A program made the translations under genes and the position numbers. Below the pieces are notes generated by a model, which was not told where the DNA came from, searched no databases, and worked only from the letters and a program-made list of their open reading frames with translations. DNA of 64,000 nt from Luteimonas gilva (lineage in GTDB: Bacteria > Pseudomonadota > Gammaproteobacteria > Xanthomonadales > Xanthomonadaceae). This document shows, one piece after another, positions 34,942-43,714 of the stretch; the first letter of the stretch is position 1, and the number at the start of each line of letters is the position of its first letter. Location: positions 434,001-498,000 of the forward strand of contig NZ_SZUA01000002.1 of the NCBI RefSeq assembly GCF_005239095.1, written 5' to 3'.

Positions 34942-35451
34942 TTGATCGAGCTTCCCATAAGAGATCCGTGCGACCTTTGCGTGGCAGGTCGCGAAGAAAG
35001 ATGGAAAGTCATAGACGAAAGCGAACATACGCTCACCGTCATCAATCCGTGGCAGTTCGAAATGGGCCAATGTTGCGTCATCACGCGTCGGCATGTCGCG
35101 ACGCTGCTCGATCTTTCTCGCCAAGAGTGCGAGGCCGTACTGGTCTCGGCGAAGAGAGTCGCAGAGGCGCTCGTCAAGGCATACCAACCCCTGGGAATAC
35201 TCACGTTCCAAAACAACGGCGTCTATAGCGGGCAAGAAACGCCGCATTTCCATTTCCACGTCGTGCCCCGGCAGAAGGGGAGCGATTGGGGGATAGGCCC
35301 GCCGCAACTCGCGACCTTCGATAGCGCCGGACGGCAAAGGGGTACGCCGCACGATCCAAGCGGAGATGCGCAGCGCCGCGAGCGGGTACGGGCTTCTGCC
35401 GGGCGACTAACCGAAACCGTGGACCTGATTCGTTCGAATCTGCCGAAGTAG
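34942..35451 (+). CDS. HIT-family (histidine triad) protein
   Basis: A 169-residue HIT protein. DPCDLCVAG near the N-terminus resembles the zinc-ribbon half found in some HIT proteins, and PHFHFHVVPR (H102, H104, H106) is the histidine triad that attacks nucleotide phosphates. Family members hydrolyse nucleoside phosphoramidates or diadenosine polyphosphates. AGGAGAGGG lies 3-8 nt before the TTG at 34942, which decides this start; upstream in-frame codons are Arg-rich and unlikely. Confidence 0.82.
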   Translation: MIELPIRDPCDLCVAGREERWKVIDESEHTLTVINPWQFEMGQCCVITRRHVATLLDLSRQECEAVLVSAKRVAEALVKAYQPLGILTFQNNGVYSGQETPHFHFHVVPRQKGSDWGIGPPQLATFDSAGRQRGTPHDPSGDAQRRERVRASAGRLTETVDLIRSNLPK

Positions 35452-35531
35452 CATTCCGGCACCTTGCGGATTTCCATGAACTTGCCGACACTCGGCCCGC
35501 GTGAGTCGGCACCGGCCGGCGGGGGAGCGTC

Positions 35532-37343
35532 ATGAAGCGCGGCCTGTTTTCCGAGCTGAAGCGGCGCAACGTCATCCGTGCGGCGGTGCTGTACGTAGGC
35601 GCGGTATGGGCGCTGGCGCAAGGCATCGCCCAGCTGGCGCCGCTGTTCGGCGACTACGATTGGGTCGCGCGCTGGTTCGTGATCGCGGGGATCGTCGGTT
35701 TCCCGTTCTGGGTGGCGTTCGCATGGTTCTACGAGTTCACGCCGGAGGGCCTCAAGCGCGAAAGCGAGATCGATCCGGCGGATGCGGCCGCGCACCGCGC
35801 CGGCCGCAAATGGGATTTCGCGATCATCGGCGTGCTGTCGGTCGCTGTGGTGCTGCTGCTGACCGATCGCTTCGTGCTGCGCCACGGCGTCAACGCCGCA
35901 GCGGAGGCCGCGGCGCCGGAACGGTCGATCGCGGTGCTGCCGTTCGCGAACCTGTCCTCGGACAAGGACCAGGCGTATTTCTCCGACGGCATCTCCGAGG
36001 AGCTGCTGAACCTGCTCGCCAAGAACCCGCAGCTGCAGGTCACCGCCCGCACCTCGTCGTTCGCCTTCAAAGGCAAGGATGTCGGCATTCCGGAGATCGC
36101 GCGCCGGCTGCGCGTGGCGCACGTCTTGGAAGGTTCGGTGCAGAAGGCCGGAAACCAGGTGCGGATCACGGTGCAGCTGGTCGACGCCCGCAGCGATAGG
36201 CAATTGTGGTCGCGCACCTGGGACCGCCGGCTCGACGACATCTTCAAGATCCAGGACGAGATCGCGGGCGAAGTGGTCAAGGAACTGAAGGTGAAGCTGC
36301 TCGGCGCATCGCCGAAGGCGCGCGCGACCGATCCGCAGGCGTACGCGCGGTACCTGCAAGCCCGGGAACTCGGACGGCAGTTGAACGCGGAGGCGTTGGC
36401 GAAGTCCGACGCGCTGTACCAGCAGGCATTGGCGATCGATCCGCGCTACGCGCCCGCGTGGGAAGGCCTGGCGGCGAACTTCGTCAGCAAGACGACCATC
36501 GCCGTTCTTCCGAACCAGGAGGGCTTGGCCCGCGCCCGCGAGGCGTACGGAAAGGCGTTGTCGATAGACCCGGATTACGGGCCGGCGTACGCCGGGCTCG
36601 GCTTCATCGCGATGTACGGCGACAACGATCTCGCCACCGCGGCGCAGCGCTTCGAGCGCGCCCTGGCGCTCGATCCGACCAACCTAGGCGTGCTCAACAA
36701 CGCCGCCGACCTGCTCCGCAACCTCGGCCGTCTGGACGAGGCGCTGGCGATCGAAGAGGCGATCGTCGGCCGCGATCCGGTCGACGTGCGGTGGCTCTAC
36801 GTGCTGGGCTATTCGCAGCGTTGCGCCGGCCGCTACGACGCGGCGATCGCCTCCTACCGCACGGTGCTGAGCTTGAGCCCGGACAACGGCAGCGCGCATT
36901 ACCAACTCAGCGTGGTGCTGCTGCTCAAGGGCGACGCCGAGGCCGCGCTCGCCGAGATCGAGCAGGAAACGAACGATGCGTACCGCATGATCGGCCTGCC
37001 GATGGCGTACTACGCGCTCGGGCGCAAAACCGACTCGGACCAGGCGCTGTCCGCGCTGATCGCGAAGTACCAGAAGGACGCGCCCTACAACATCGCCGGT
37101 GTATACGCCTATCTCGGCGAGCCGGACAAGGCGTTCGAATGGCTCGATAAAGCAGTCGAGTACCAGGACCCCGGCCTCGCCGGGATCGTGTCCGACGACC
37201 TGTTGACCAAGATCCACGCCGATCCGCGCTGGCTGCCGTTCCTGCGCAAACGGGGCAAGGCGCCGGAGCAACTGGCGAAGATCGAGTTCAAAGTGCCGTT
37301 GCCGAAGGCGGAAGGCGCTGCGAGCGGCGCCGCGCCCGGGTAG
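35532..37343 (+). CDS. TPR protein with FlgO-like domain, membrane-anchored
   Basis: A 603-residue protein. Three hydrophobic helices lie at about 15-35, 47-67 and 94-112; then SIAVLPFANLSSDKDQAYFSDGISEELLN opens the FlgO/TolB-N-like region found in many adenylate-cyclase-associated and transcriptional TPR proteins; from about residue 290 onwards come at least six tetratricopeptide repeats (ALAIDPRYAPAWEGLAANF, ALSIDPDYGPAYAGLGFI). The N-terminus RGLFSELKRRNVIRAAVLY is the common membrane form without a winged-helix or cyclase domain. The TPRs should bind partner proteins in the periplasm; the partner is unknown. Confidence 0.85.
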   Translation: MKRGLFSELKRRNVIRAAVLYVGAVWALAQGIAQLAPLFGDYDWVARWFVIAGIVGFPFWVAFAWFYEFTPEGLKRESEIDPADAAAHRAGRKWDFAIIGVLSVAVVLLLTDRFVLRHGVNAAAEAAAPERSIAVLPFANLSSDKDQAYFSDGISEELLNLLAKNPQLQVTARTSSFAFKGKDVGIPEIARRLRVAHVLEGSVQKAGNQVRITVQLVDARSDRQLWSRTWDRRLDDIFKIQDEIAGEVVKELKVKLLGASPKARATDPQAYARYLQARELGRQLNAEALAKSDALYQQALAIDPRYAPAWEGLAANFVSKTTIAVLPNQEGLARAREAYGKALSIDPDYGPAYAGLGFIAMYGDNDLATAAQRFERALALDPTNLGVLNNAADLLRNLGRLDEALAIEEAIVGRDPVDVRWLYVLGYSQRCAGRYDAAIASYRTVLSLSPDNGSAHYQLSVVLLLKGDAEAALAEIEQETNDAYRMIGLPMAYYALGRKTDSDQALSALIAKYQKDAPYNIAGVYAYLGEPDKAFEWLDKAVEYQDPGLAGIVSDDLLTKIHADPRWLPFLRKRGKAPEQLAKIEFKVPLPKAEGAASGAAPG

Positions 37344-37360
37344 GAGAGGCGGATCGCCAG

Positions 37361-38347
37361 TTAAGGCGCCTGCTTTGTCCGCGACACGTTCCGATCCAAA
37401 AAGTCGCGAATCATCCCGGCGATCTGCGGCCCGTGCGTTTCCAGCGCGAAGTGGCCGGTGTCGAGCATGCGGATCTGCGCGTTCGGATTGTCGCGCCGGT
37501 AGGGCGCGGCGCCGGCGGCGACGAAAATCTCGTCGTTGCGGCCCCACAAGACCAGCATCGGCGGTTTGCGCTCGCGGAAGTAGCGCTGCCATTGCGGGTA
37601 CAGCGGCAGGTTGTTGCGGTAGTCGTAGAAGAGATCGAGCTGGATGTCCTGGTTGCCCGCGCGATCCAACCGCGCCTGGTCGACGGTCCATGCGTCCGGG
37701 CTGACCAGCGAGAGATCCGGCACGCCGTGCGTGTACTGCCATTGCGTGGACTTCGCGCCGAAGGCGGCGCGCAAGGCTTCGCGATCGGCGGGCGCGCCGC
37801 TGCGCCAATAGGCTTTGATGGGATCCCAGAAACCGGCGATTCCTTCTTCGTAGGCATTGCCGTTCTGCACGACGATCGCGGTCACGCGTTCGGGATGCGC
37901 CGTAGCCAGGCGGAAGCCTACCGGCGCGCCGTAATCCATCGCATACAGCGCGTAGCGGGTCAGGCCGAGCCGCTGCGCGAATACGTCGAGCAGCTGCGCG
38001 TAGTGGTCGAAGGTGTAGGCGAAGCGGTCGCGCGGCGGCGCGGCGCTATAGCCGAAGCCCGGGTAGTCCGGCGCGACGACGCGATAGCGCTGCGCCAGCC
38101 GCGGCATGAGATCGCGGAACATGTGCGACGACGCGGGAAAGCCGTGCAACAGCAACAACACCGGCGCGTCGGCGGGGCCGGCTTCGCGGTAGAACACGTC
38201 TACGCCGTCGATGTTCGTGGTGCGGTAGCGCACCTGTTCGACCGCTGCGGCGGACGGCGTCGCGGGCGAGGGCGCGGAGGGCGAAGCGGCCTGGACGGTG
38301 CCGGCAGCGAAGAACGCCAGCGCCAGGCTCAATAGGGTCTTGTTCAT
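37361..38347 (-). CDS. Secreted alpha/beta hydrolase
   Basis: A 328-residue hydrolase with a signal peptide ([20 protein letters not shown]). HGFPAS (68-73) is the oxyanion loop, AMDYGAPVG carries the Asp nucleophile (D138), and [12 protein letters not shown] holds the catalytic His. The Asp nucleophile points to epoxide-hydrolase/dehalogenase relatives. It is a paralogue of the cytoplasmic enzyme at 13145-14023. It is divergent from a LysR-type gene, which likely controls it; the intergenic region has an 8-bp dyad. Confidence 0.88.
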   Translation of the reverse strand: MNKTLLSLALAFFAAGTVQAASPSAPSPATPSAAAVEQVRYRTTNIDGVDVFYREAGPADAPVLLLLHGFPASSHMFRDLMPRLAQRYRVVAPDYPGFGYSAAPPRDRFAYTFDHYAQLLDVFAQRLGLTRYALYAMDYGAPVGFRLATAHPERVTAIVVQNGNAYEEGIAGFWDPIKAYWRSGAPADREALRAAFGAKSTQWQYTHGVPDLSLVSPDAWTVDQARLDRAGNQDIQLDLFYDYRNNLPLYPQWQRYFRERKPPMLVLWGRNDEIFVAAGAAPYRRDNPNAQIRMLDTGHFALETHGPQIAGMIRDFLDRNVSRTKQAP

Positions 38348-38422
38348 GAGGAACTCCTTAAGGCCATCGGCCGTAGGGCCGAGGGCAGGGGACGGGTGGG
38401 CTGCGAGGCCTACTGTGAATCT

Positions 38423-38478
38423 TTCCTGTTGCGGCGATAATCAGTGGGTATGACACTTCACCATTGCTAAAACAGGAA
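38423..38478. promoter_or_regulatory. Possible LysR binding region
   Basis: TTCCTGTT (38423-38430) and AACAGGAA (38471-38478) form inverted 8-bp arms 40 bp apart in the divergent intergenic space. The right arm lies directly before the LysR start codon. Confidence 0.35.
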
Positions 38479-38483
38479 TAATC

Positions 38484-39383
38484 ATGGACCGGCTCAACGC
38501 CATGGCGGTCTTCGCGGCCGTCTGCGATGCGAACGGTTTCGCGGGTGCGGCGCGGCGCCTGGGCCTATCGCCGCCGGTGGTGACGCGCACGGTGACGTCG
38601 CTCGAAACGCACCTCGGCGTCCGCCTGCTCCAACGCACCACGCGCTCGTTGCGCATCACCGAGGCCGGCGCGCGCTATCTGGAGCACGTCCGGCGCGTCA
38701 TGGCCGAAGCGGACGCCGCCGACGAAATCGCGCGCGGCGAACAGGTGCGTCCACGCGGCAAGCTGGTGGTGACGGCGCCGCTGATCTTCGGCCGCATGCA
38801 TGTGGCCGACGTGCTCCGGCGCTACCTCGCGAGCCATCCGGAGGTCACCGCCGAACTGCTGCTCAACGACCGCAACGTCAATCTGATCGAAGAAGCCGTC
38901 GACGTGGCCATCCGCATCGGCGCGCTCGACGATTCCAGCCTAGTTGCGCGCCGGATCGGCTCTACGCGACGCGTGGTCGTCGCCAGCCCCGCTTATCTGG
39001 CCGCGCGCGGCCGGCCGGCCGGCCCGTTGGAACTCGATGCGCACGACACCATCAGTTTCGGACCGGCGCACGCGGCCCGCGATTGGCTGTTCGCCGATCC
39101 GCAGGACTACGCGCGCGAACTGCGCATCGCGATCCGTCCGCGCCTGATCACCAACAGCGGCGATGCCGCGATCGACTACGCCCGCGAAGGCGGCGGCTTG
39201 ACGCGCGCTCTGCACTATCAGGTTGCGCCGTACATCGCGACCGGCGAACTGGCCGTCGTACTGAGCGGTTTCGAGCCGCTCCCTTCGCCTATCCACGCGC
39301 TCTACCCCAGCGCGCGCTTGCTGCCCGCGCGCGTGCGCGCATTTTTGGATTTGATGCTGGAAGCCGGCGAGCGGGCGTATTGA
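38484..39383 (+). CDS. LysR-family transcriptional regulator
   Basis: A 299-residue regulator: N-terminal winged helix-turn-helix MDRLNAMAVFAAVCDANGFAGAARRLGLSPPVVTRTV, with SLETHLGVRLLQRTTR as the second landmark, then a two-lobed substrate-binding co-inducer domain (LVVTAPLIFGRMHVADVL). It belongs to the LysR group that usually controls the divergent neighbour, here the secreted alpha/beta hydrolase at 37361-38347. The inducer is unknown. The binding site is likely in the intergenic dyad. Confidence 0.93.
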   Translation: MDRLNAMAVFAAVCDANGFAGAARRLGLSPPVVTRTVTSLETHLGVRLLQRTTRSLRITEAGARYLEHVRRVMAEADAADEIARGEQVRPRGKLVVTAPLIFGRMHVADVLRRYLASHPEVTAELLLNDRNVNLIEEAVDVAIRIGALDDSSLVARRIGSTRRVVVASPAYLAARGRPAGPLELDAHDTISFGPAHAARDWLFADPQDYARELRIAIRPRLITNSGDAAIDYAREGGGLTRALHYQVAPYIATGELAVVLSGFEPLPSPIHALYPSARLLPARVRAFLDLMLEAGERAY

Positions 39384-39614
39384 TAGCGCGCGAAACGCGA
39401 TGCATCGCATGCATCAAGCCAAGTCGCGAAGCGGACGAATCCAAGGGGGGCAATCATATTCCGGGCGTTACGGCGCGCAACCGAGCTCGAATCGGTTTAG
39501 GCCCTCCTATGCGGCTCTCAGTGCATGCAAGTCTTGAAGCGCGCGTTCTCCATTCCGCGCAACAGGCCGATAGATGATAAATAATCACATTTTGACGGAG
39601 CCGCGGGAGGACGT

Positions 39615-39980
39615 ATGCCGGACAAGCCGACAACGACGCCGGTGACGGTCAGCGCCGCCGACGAATGGCTGAGCGCGGACCGATTCGCGGGAGAGTGGCA
39701 AGGCGCTTCGCGCGGCTCGGGCATCTGCGTGATCGCCAATGCGATCGACGCGCCGGGCGCGGGCGCGAAAGCGCACAAGCATCCGTACCCCGAGACTTTC
39801 GTGATCCGCAAGGGCAACGTGCGTTTCACCATCGGAGAGGAAACGCTGATCTGCGGCGCGGGCGAAATCGTGGTGGTACCCGCCGGGGTGCCGCACGCAT
39901 TCTGCAATCACGGCCCCGGTCCGTTGGAGATGATCGACATCCACGAGAACGGCGTTTTCGACACCACCTGGATCGAATGA
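39615..39980 (+). CDS. Cupin-domain protein
   Basis: A 121-residue single cupin. Motif 1 contains AHKHPYPETFVIRKGNV (metal-binding His, His and Glu) and motif 2 GEIVVVPAGVPHAF (His). Small cupins of this type bind a divalent metal and may be sensors, isomerases or oxygenases; the substrate is not readable. GGAGCCGCGGGAGGACGT lies before the ATG. A stand-alone gene between LysR and opgD. Confidence 0.82.
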   Translation: MPDKPTTTPVTVSAADEWLSADRFAGEWQGASRGSGICVIANAIDAPGAGAKAHKHPYPETFVIRKGNVRFTIGEETLICGAGEIVVVPAGVPHAFCNHGPGPLEMIDIHENGVFDTTWIE

Positions 39981-40082
39981 CCGCAAGCCGCGCGGTACGC
40001 GGGCGTGTGAACGCCGGTTTACGTTCGGCCGCGAGCCGGATCGTATAGTGCGCGGCCGTCCGCAATCGTTAGAGAAATTCAC

Positions 40083-41603
40083 GTGCGCCGTCGCGAAGTG
40101 ATCTTGGCCGGTTTGTCGTTGCCGTTGCTTTCGTTGTTCGACGGCGGCATGAAAACGTTTGCAGCGACGCCGAAGAGCGCGACGCCGTTCGACGACGACA
40201 CCGTCGCCGGCTTGGCACGATCCTTGGCCGCGAATCCGTACCGCCCGCCCGACGAGACTTTGCCCGCCGAGCTGGCCAAGATCGGCTACGACCAATACCG
40301 CGACTACCGCTACCGCGCCGATCGCGCGCTGTGGCGCGGGCTGGGCGTGCCGTTCCAGGCGCAGTTCTTTCATCGCGGCTTCCTGCATAAGGAACGCGTC
40401 GACATCTACGAGGTCGTCGACGGCAAAGCCGCGCCGGTGGTCTATTCGCCGGACATGTTCACTTACGGCCGCTCGCCCGCGCCGAAGGTGAGCGATCTGG
40501 GTTTCGCCGGTTTCCGCCTGCACGGGCCGATCAACCGTCCGGATTATTTCGACGAGATCGCCGCCTTCCTCGGCGCCAGCTATTTCCGCGCGGTCGCTAA
40601 GGGCCAAAGCTACGGTCTGTCCGCGCGCGGCTTGGCGTTGAAGACCGGCGATCCGGAGCCGGAGGAATTCCCCGTATTCAAAGCGTTCTGGCTGCAGCGT
40701 CCGGCGAAAAGCGCCGATGCGGTGGTGGTGCACGCCTTGCTCGACGGTCCCAGCGCCGCCGCGGCGTTCCGCTTCGCGATCAAGCCGGGCGTGGAAACCG
40801 TGTTCGACGTCGACATGCGCTTGTATCCGCGCGTCGAGCTGGCGCGCGCCGGCATCGCGCCGCTGACCAGCATGTTCGATTTCGACGCCAGCGACCGCGT
40901 CGGCGTCGACGATTACCGTCCCGCCGTGCACGATTCCGACGGCCTGGCCTTGCTCAACGGCCGCAACGAACAGGTCTGGCGTCCGCTGCAGAATCCGAAA
41001 GCGGTGCAGATGAGCGCGTTCCAGGACGTCGACCCGCGCGGCTTCGGCCTGATGCAGCGCAAGCGCGCCTTCTCCGACTACCTGGATTTGGAAGCCGGCT
41101 ACCAGAAGCGGCCGAGCCTGTGGGTGGAACCGATCGGCGATTGGGGCGAGGGCGCGGTGATCCTGGTCGAGATCCCGACGGCGGACGAATACCACGACAA
41201 CATCGTCGCTTTCTGGCGGCCGAAGCAAGCCTTCGCCGCGGGCCGCGAATACCGCTTCGGTTATCGCCTGCATTGGTGCATGGACCACGCATGGCAGCGC
41301 GAGCTCGCGGTCGTGGCCAGCACGCGCATCGGCAAGGCGCCCAAGGCCGGTCGCTTGATCGTGATCGAGTTGGCCGGCGGACGTCTGGACGCGATGCCGG
41401 CCGAAGCCAAGCTGCAAGTCGACGCCCTGGCGTCGAAGGGCGAATTGCGCAATGCGGTGGCTTACCGCAATGCGGAAACCGGCCATTGGCGGATGAGTTT
41501 CGAACTCGATCCGCGTGGGCAATCGGACATCGAATTGCGCGCGCGCTTGAAGGACGCGAAGGGCCCGCTGTCGGAAACCTGGCTGTATCGATGGAATCCG
41601 TGA
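40083..41603 (+). CDS. opgD: Periplasmic glucan biosynthesis protein OpgD (MdoD)
   Basis: The 506-residue product begins with a GTG and a Tat-type signal ([12 protein letters not shown]... AAT), and contains [22 protein letters not shown], the opening of the MdoG/MdoD fold, plus [25 protein letters not shown] and [21 protein letters not shown] (as landmarks [15 protein letters not shown] and EPIGDWGEG). The protein acts in the periplasm to shape osmoregulated beta-glucans. The Tat signal favours OpgD over OpgG. It overlaps opgH by 13 nt, so the pair is translated together. Confidence 0.93.
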   Translation: MRRREVILAGLSLPLLSLFDGGMKTFAATPKSATPFDDDTVAGLARSLAANPYRPPDETLPAELAKIGYDQYRDYRYRADRALWRGLGVPFQAQFFHRGFLHKERVDIYEVVDGKAAPVVYSPDMFTYGRSPAPKVSDLGFAGFRLHGPINRPDYFDEIAAFLGASYFRAVAKGQSYGLSARGLALKTGDPEPEEFPVFKAFWLQRPAKSADAVVVHALLDGPSAAAAFRFAIKPGVETVFDVDMRLYPRVELARAGIAPLTSMFDFDASDRVGVDDYRPAVHDSDGLALLNGRNEQVWRPLQNPKAVQMSAFQDVDPRGFGLMQRKRAFSDYLDLEAGYQKRPSLWVEPIGDWGEGAVILVEIPTADEYHDNIVAFWRPKQAFAAGREYRFGYRLHWCMDHAWQRELAVVASTRIGKAPKAGRLIVIELAGGRLDAMPAEAKLQVDALASKGELRNAVAYRNAETGHWRMSFELDPRGQSDIELRARLKDAKGPLSETWLYRWNP

Positions 41604-43489
41604 TCGCCGCCCCGCCGACCCCGCCGCCGCGTGCGCCGTCGCCGCTGCTGCCGGCCGAAGCGCCGCTGGCGATGCCGATCCAGTCGCTGCGCGAAGGCCG
41701 CGCGCCGGTCGGCACGCTCGCCTCCGCGCCGAACGGGGTGGCATGGCGCCGAACCTGCGTGATCGGCGGCTCCGCCGTGCTGACCCTCGTCGCGGCGTAC
41801 CAGATCTGGTGGCTGCTGCGCGGCGGCGGCATCGACGTGCTCGAAGCGCTGCTGTTGCTGCTGTTCGTCGCCTTGTTCGCTTGGATCGCGCAGGCCTTCG
41901 TCAGCGCGGTCGCCGGTTTCGTCCGCTTGCTGTCGCACCGGCAGGCCCGGCTCGGCTTGTCGCCGCGCGATCCATTGCCGGCGCTGTCCACCCGCACCGC
42001 CTTGCTCATGCCCACCTACAACGAAGATCCGCAACGATTGCTGGCCGGCTTGCAGGCGATCTACGAATCGGTCGCGGCGACGAGCCGACTGGGCCAATTC
42101 GATTTCTTCGTGCTCAGCGACACCACCAAGCCCGAGATCCAAGCGGCCGAGGAAGCGGCGTTCGCCGATCTGCGCCGCCGCTTGGGCGACGAGCGATTGT
42201 TCTACCGGCGCCGCACCGACAACGCCGAACGCAAGGCCGGCAACATCGCCGAATGGCTGCGCCGCTTCGGCGGCGCTTATCCGCAGATGCTGATTCTTGA
42301 CGCCGACAGCCTGATGAGCGGCGACACCATCGTGCGCTTGGCCGGCGCGATGGAGCGGCATCCCGACGTCGCGCTGATCCAGACCTTCCCCGTGGTGGTG
42401 AACGGCAACACGCTGTTCGCGCGGATGCAGCAATTCTCGGGGCGCGTGTACGGGCCGATCGTCGCCCACGGCATCGCCTGGTGGCATGGCGCCGAAAGCA
42501 ACTACTGGGGCCACAACGCCATCATCCGCACCGCCGCGTTCGCCGCGCACGCCGGCTTGCCGGAACTGCGCGGGCACAAGCCTTTCGGCGGTACGGTGCT
42601 CAGCCACGATTTCGTCGAAGCCGCGCTGCTGCGCCGCGGCGGCTGGGCGCTGTACATGGAGCCGGGCTTGCCGGGCAGCTACGAGGAAGGTCCGCCCTCG
42701 CTGACCGACATGCTGGTGCGCGACCGCCGCTGGTGCCAAGGCAATCTGCAGCACAGCGCGGTGCTGCCGGCGAAAGGCCTGCATTGGGTCAGCCGTTGGC
42801 ATCTGCTGATCGGCATCGGCCAATACTTCACCGCGCCGATGTGGGCGATGCTGATGCTGGTCGGATTGGCGATACCGCTGTACCACGCGGGCTTGTCCTG
42901 GAACAACATCCAGTTGTCCGGCTTCTCGCCGACCGCGTTCTGGCGCGAGCAGGATCCGCAGCGCTTCGTCTGGGTGTTCGTGTTCACGATGACGATCCTG
43001 CTGGCGCCGAAGGTGCTGGGCTATATCGCGATGCTGTTCGACCGCGATTTGCGCCGCGGCTGCGGCGGTGCGCTGCGCACCTTCGCCGGCATGCTGCTGG
43101 AAACGGTGCTGGCGGCGCTGATGGCGCCGATCACCATGTACGTGCAGTCGCGCGGCGTGGCCGAAGTGCTGGCGGGCAAGGATTCGGGCTGGGAAACCCA
43201 GCGCCGCGACGACGGCACCTTGCCGTGGTCGGGCTTGCTGCGCAGCTACGGCGGCATGACCTTGTTGGGCTTGCTGATGGGCGGCATCGCGTACGCGATT
43301 TCGCCGGCGTTGGCGGCGTGGATGTCTCCGGTGATCCTGGGCTTGGTGCTGTCGATGCCGATCGTGGCGCTGAGTTCGTCGCGCAAACTGGGGCTGGCGC
43401 TGCGGCGCTGGGGGATTTTCCGCATACCCGAGGAAAGCGCGCCGCCGGAAGTGCTGCGTCGCGCGTCGCAGCTGCGCGCTAAGGCTTGA
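41591..43489 (+). CDS. opgH: Glucan biosynthesis glucosyltransferase OpgH (MdoH)
   Basis: A 632-residue family 2 membrane glycosyltransferase. Hydrophobic helices at about 60-110 flank a cytoplasmic GT-A domain with [24 protein letters not shown] (DXD), and [11 protein letters not shown] (the Q/RxxRW-type product-binding motif), then four or more helices toward the C-terminus (about 420-600). OpgH polymerises the beta-1,2-linked glucan backbone from UDP-glucose. It overlaps opgD. The frame is open from 41120 but that part is the shadow of opgD. Confidence 0.94.
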   Translation: MESVIAAPPTPPPRAPSPLLPAEAPLAMPIQSLREGRAPVGTLASAPNGVAWRRTCVIGGSAVLTLVAAYQIWWLLRGGGIDVLEALLLLLFVALFAWIAQAFVSAVAGFVRLLSHRQARLGLSPRDPLPALSTRTALLMPTYNEDPQRLLAGLQAIYESVAATSRLGQFDFFVLSDTTKPEIQAAEEAAFADLRRRLGDERLFYRRRTDNAERKAGNIAEWLRRFGGAYPQMLILDADSLMSGDTIVRLAGAMERHPDVALIQTFPVVVNGNTLFARMQQFSGRVYGPIVAHGIAWWHGAESNYWGHNAIIRTAAFAAHAGLPELRGHKPFGGTVLSHDFVEAALLRRGGWALYMEPGLPGSYEEGPPSLTDMLVRDRRWCQGNLQHSAVLPAKGLHWVSRWHLLIGIGQYFTAPMWAMLMLVGLAIPLYHAGLSWNNIQLSGFSPTAFWREQDPQRFVWVFVFTMTILLAPKVLGYIAMLFDRDLRRGCGGALRTFAGMLLETVLAALMAPITMYVQSRGVAEVLAGKDSGWETQRRDDGTLPWSGLLRSYGGMTLLGLLMGGIAYAISPALAAWMSPVILGLVLSMPIVALSSSRKLGLALRRWGIFRIPEESAPPEVLRRASQLRAKA

Positions 43490-43498
43490 GTTTAGCTC

Positions 43499-43592
43499 TT
43501 GTAGGAGCGGCTTCAGCCGCGAGCTCTTTCCTTCAAATCGCGACACTGCGGAATTTGAGAGAGGAAGCTCGCGGCTGAAGCCGCTCCTACAA
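43499..43592. repeat. Palindromic repeat, family A
   Basis: Perfect 27-bp arms (43499-43525 and 43566-43592), the left beginning TTGTAGGAGCGGCTTCAGCC, spaced by 40 nt. It begins 10 nt after the opgH stop. Confidence 0.9.
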
Positions 43593-43677
43593 CAGCAGAG
43601 GCCGGGGCAGCGGAGCAAGCTCCGCTCTACACAAGCCTGCGGATCGCGGCACGGCGGCAAGCGTGGTAATTTCGGGG

Positions 43678-43693
43678 TTTAGAACGTTCTAAA
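43678..43693. promoter_or_regulatory. 16-bp palindromic operator before GH92 gene
   Basis: TTTAGAACGTTCTAAA is a perfect dyad that ends 21 nt before the GH92 start. Its size and symmetry fit a LacI- or GntR-type regulator site; no such regulator gene lies in the window. Confidence 0.6.
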
Positions 43694-43714
43694 TCGCCGA
43701 TCGGGGAGTCCGGG

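Noticed and set aside
35532-37343. Adenylate cyclase function for the TPR protein
   Set aside because: It shares the FlgO/TolB-like and TPR parts of such proteins but has no cyclase catalytic domain.
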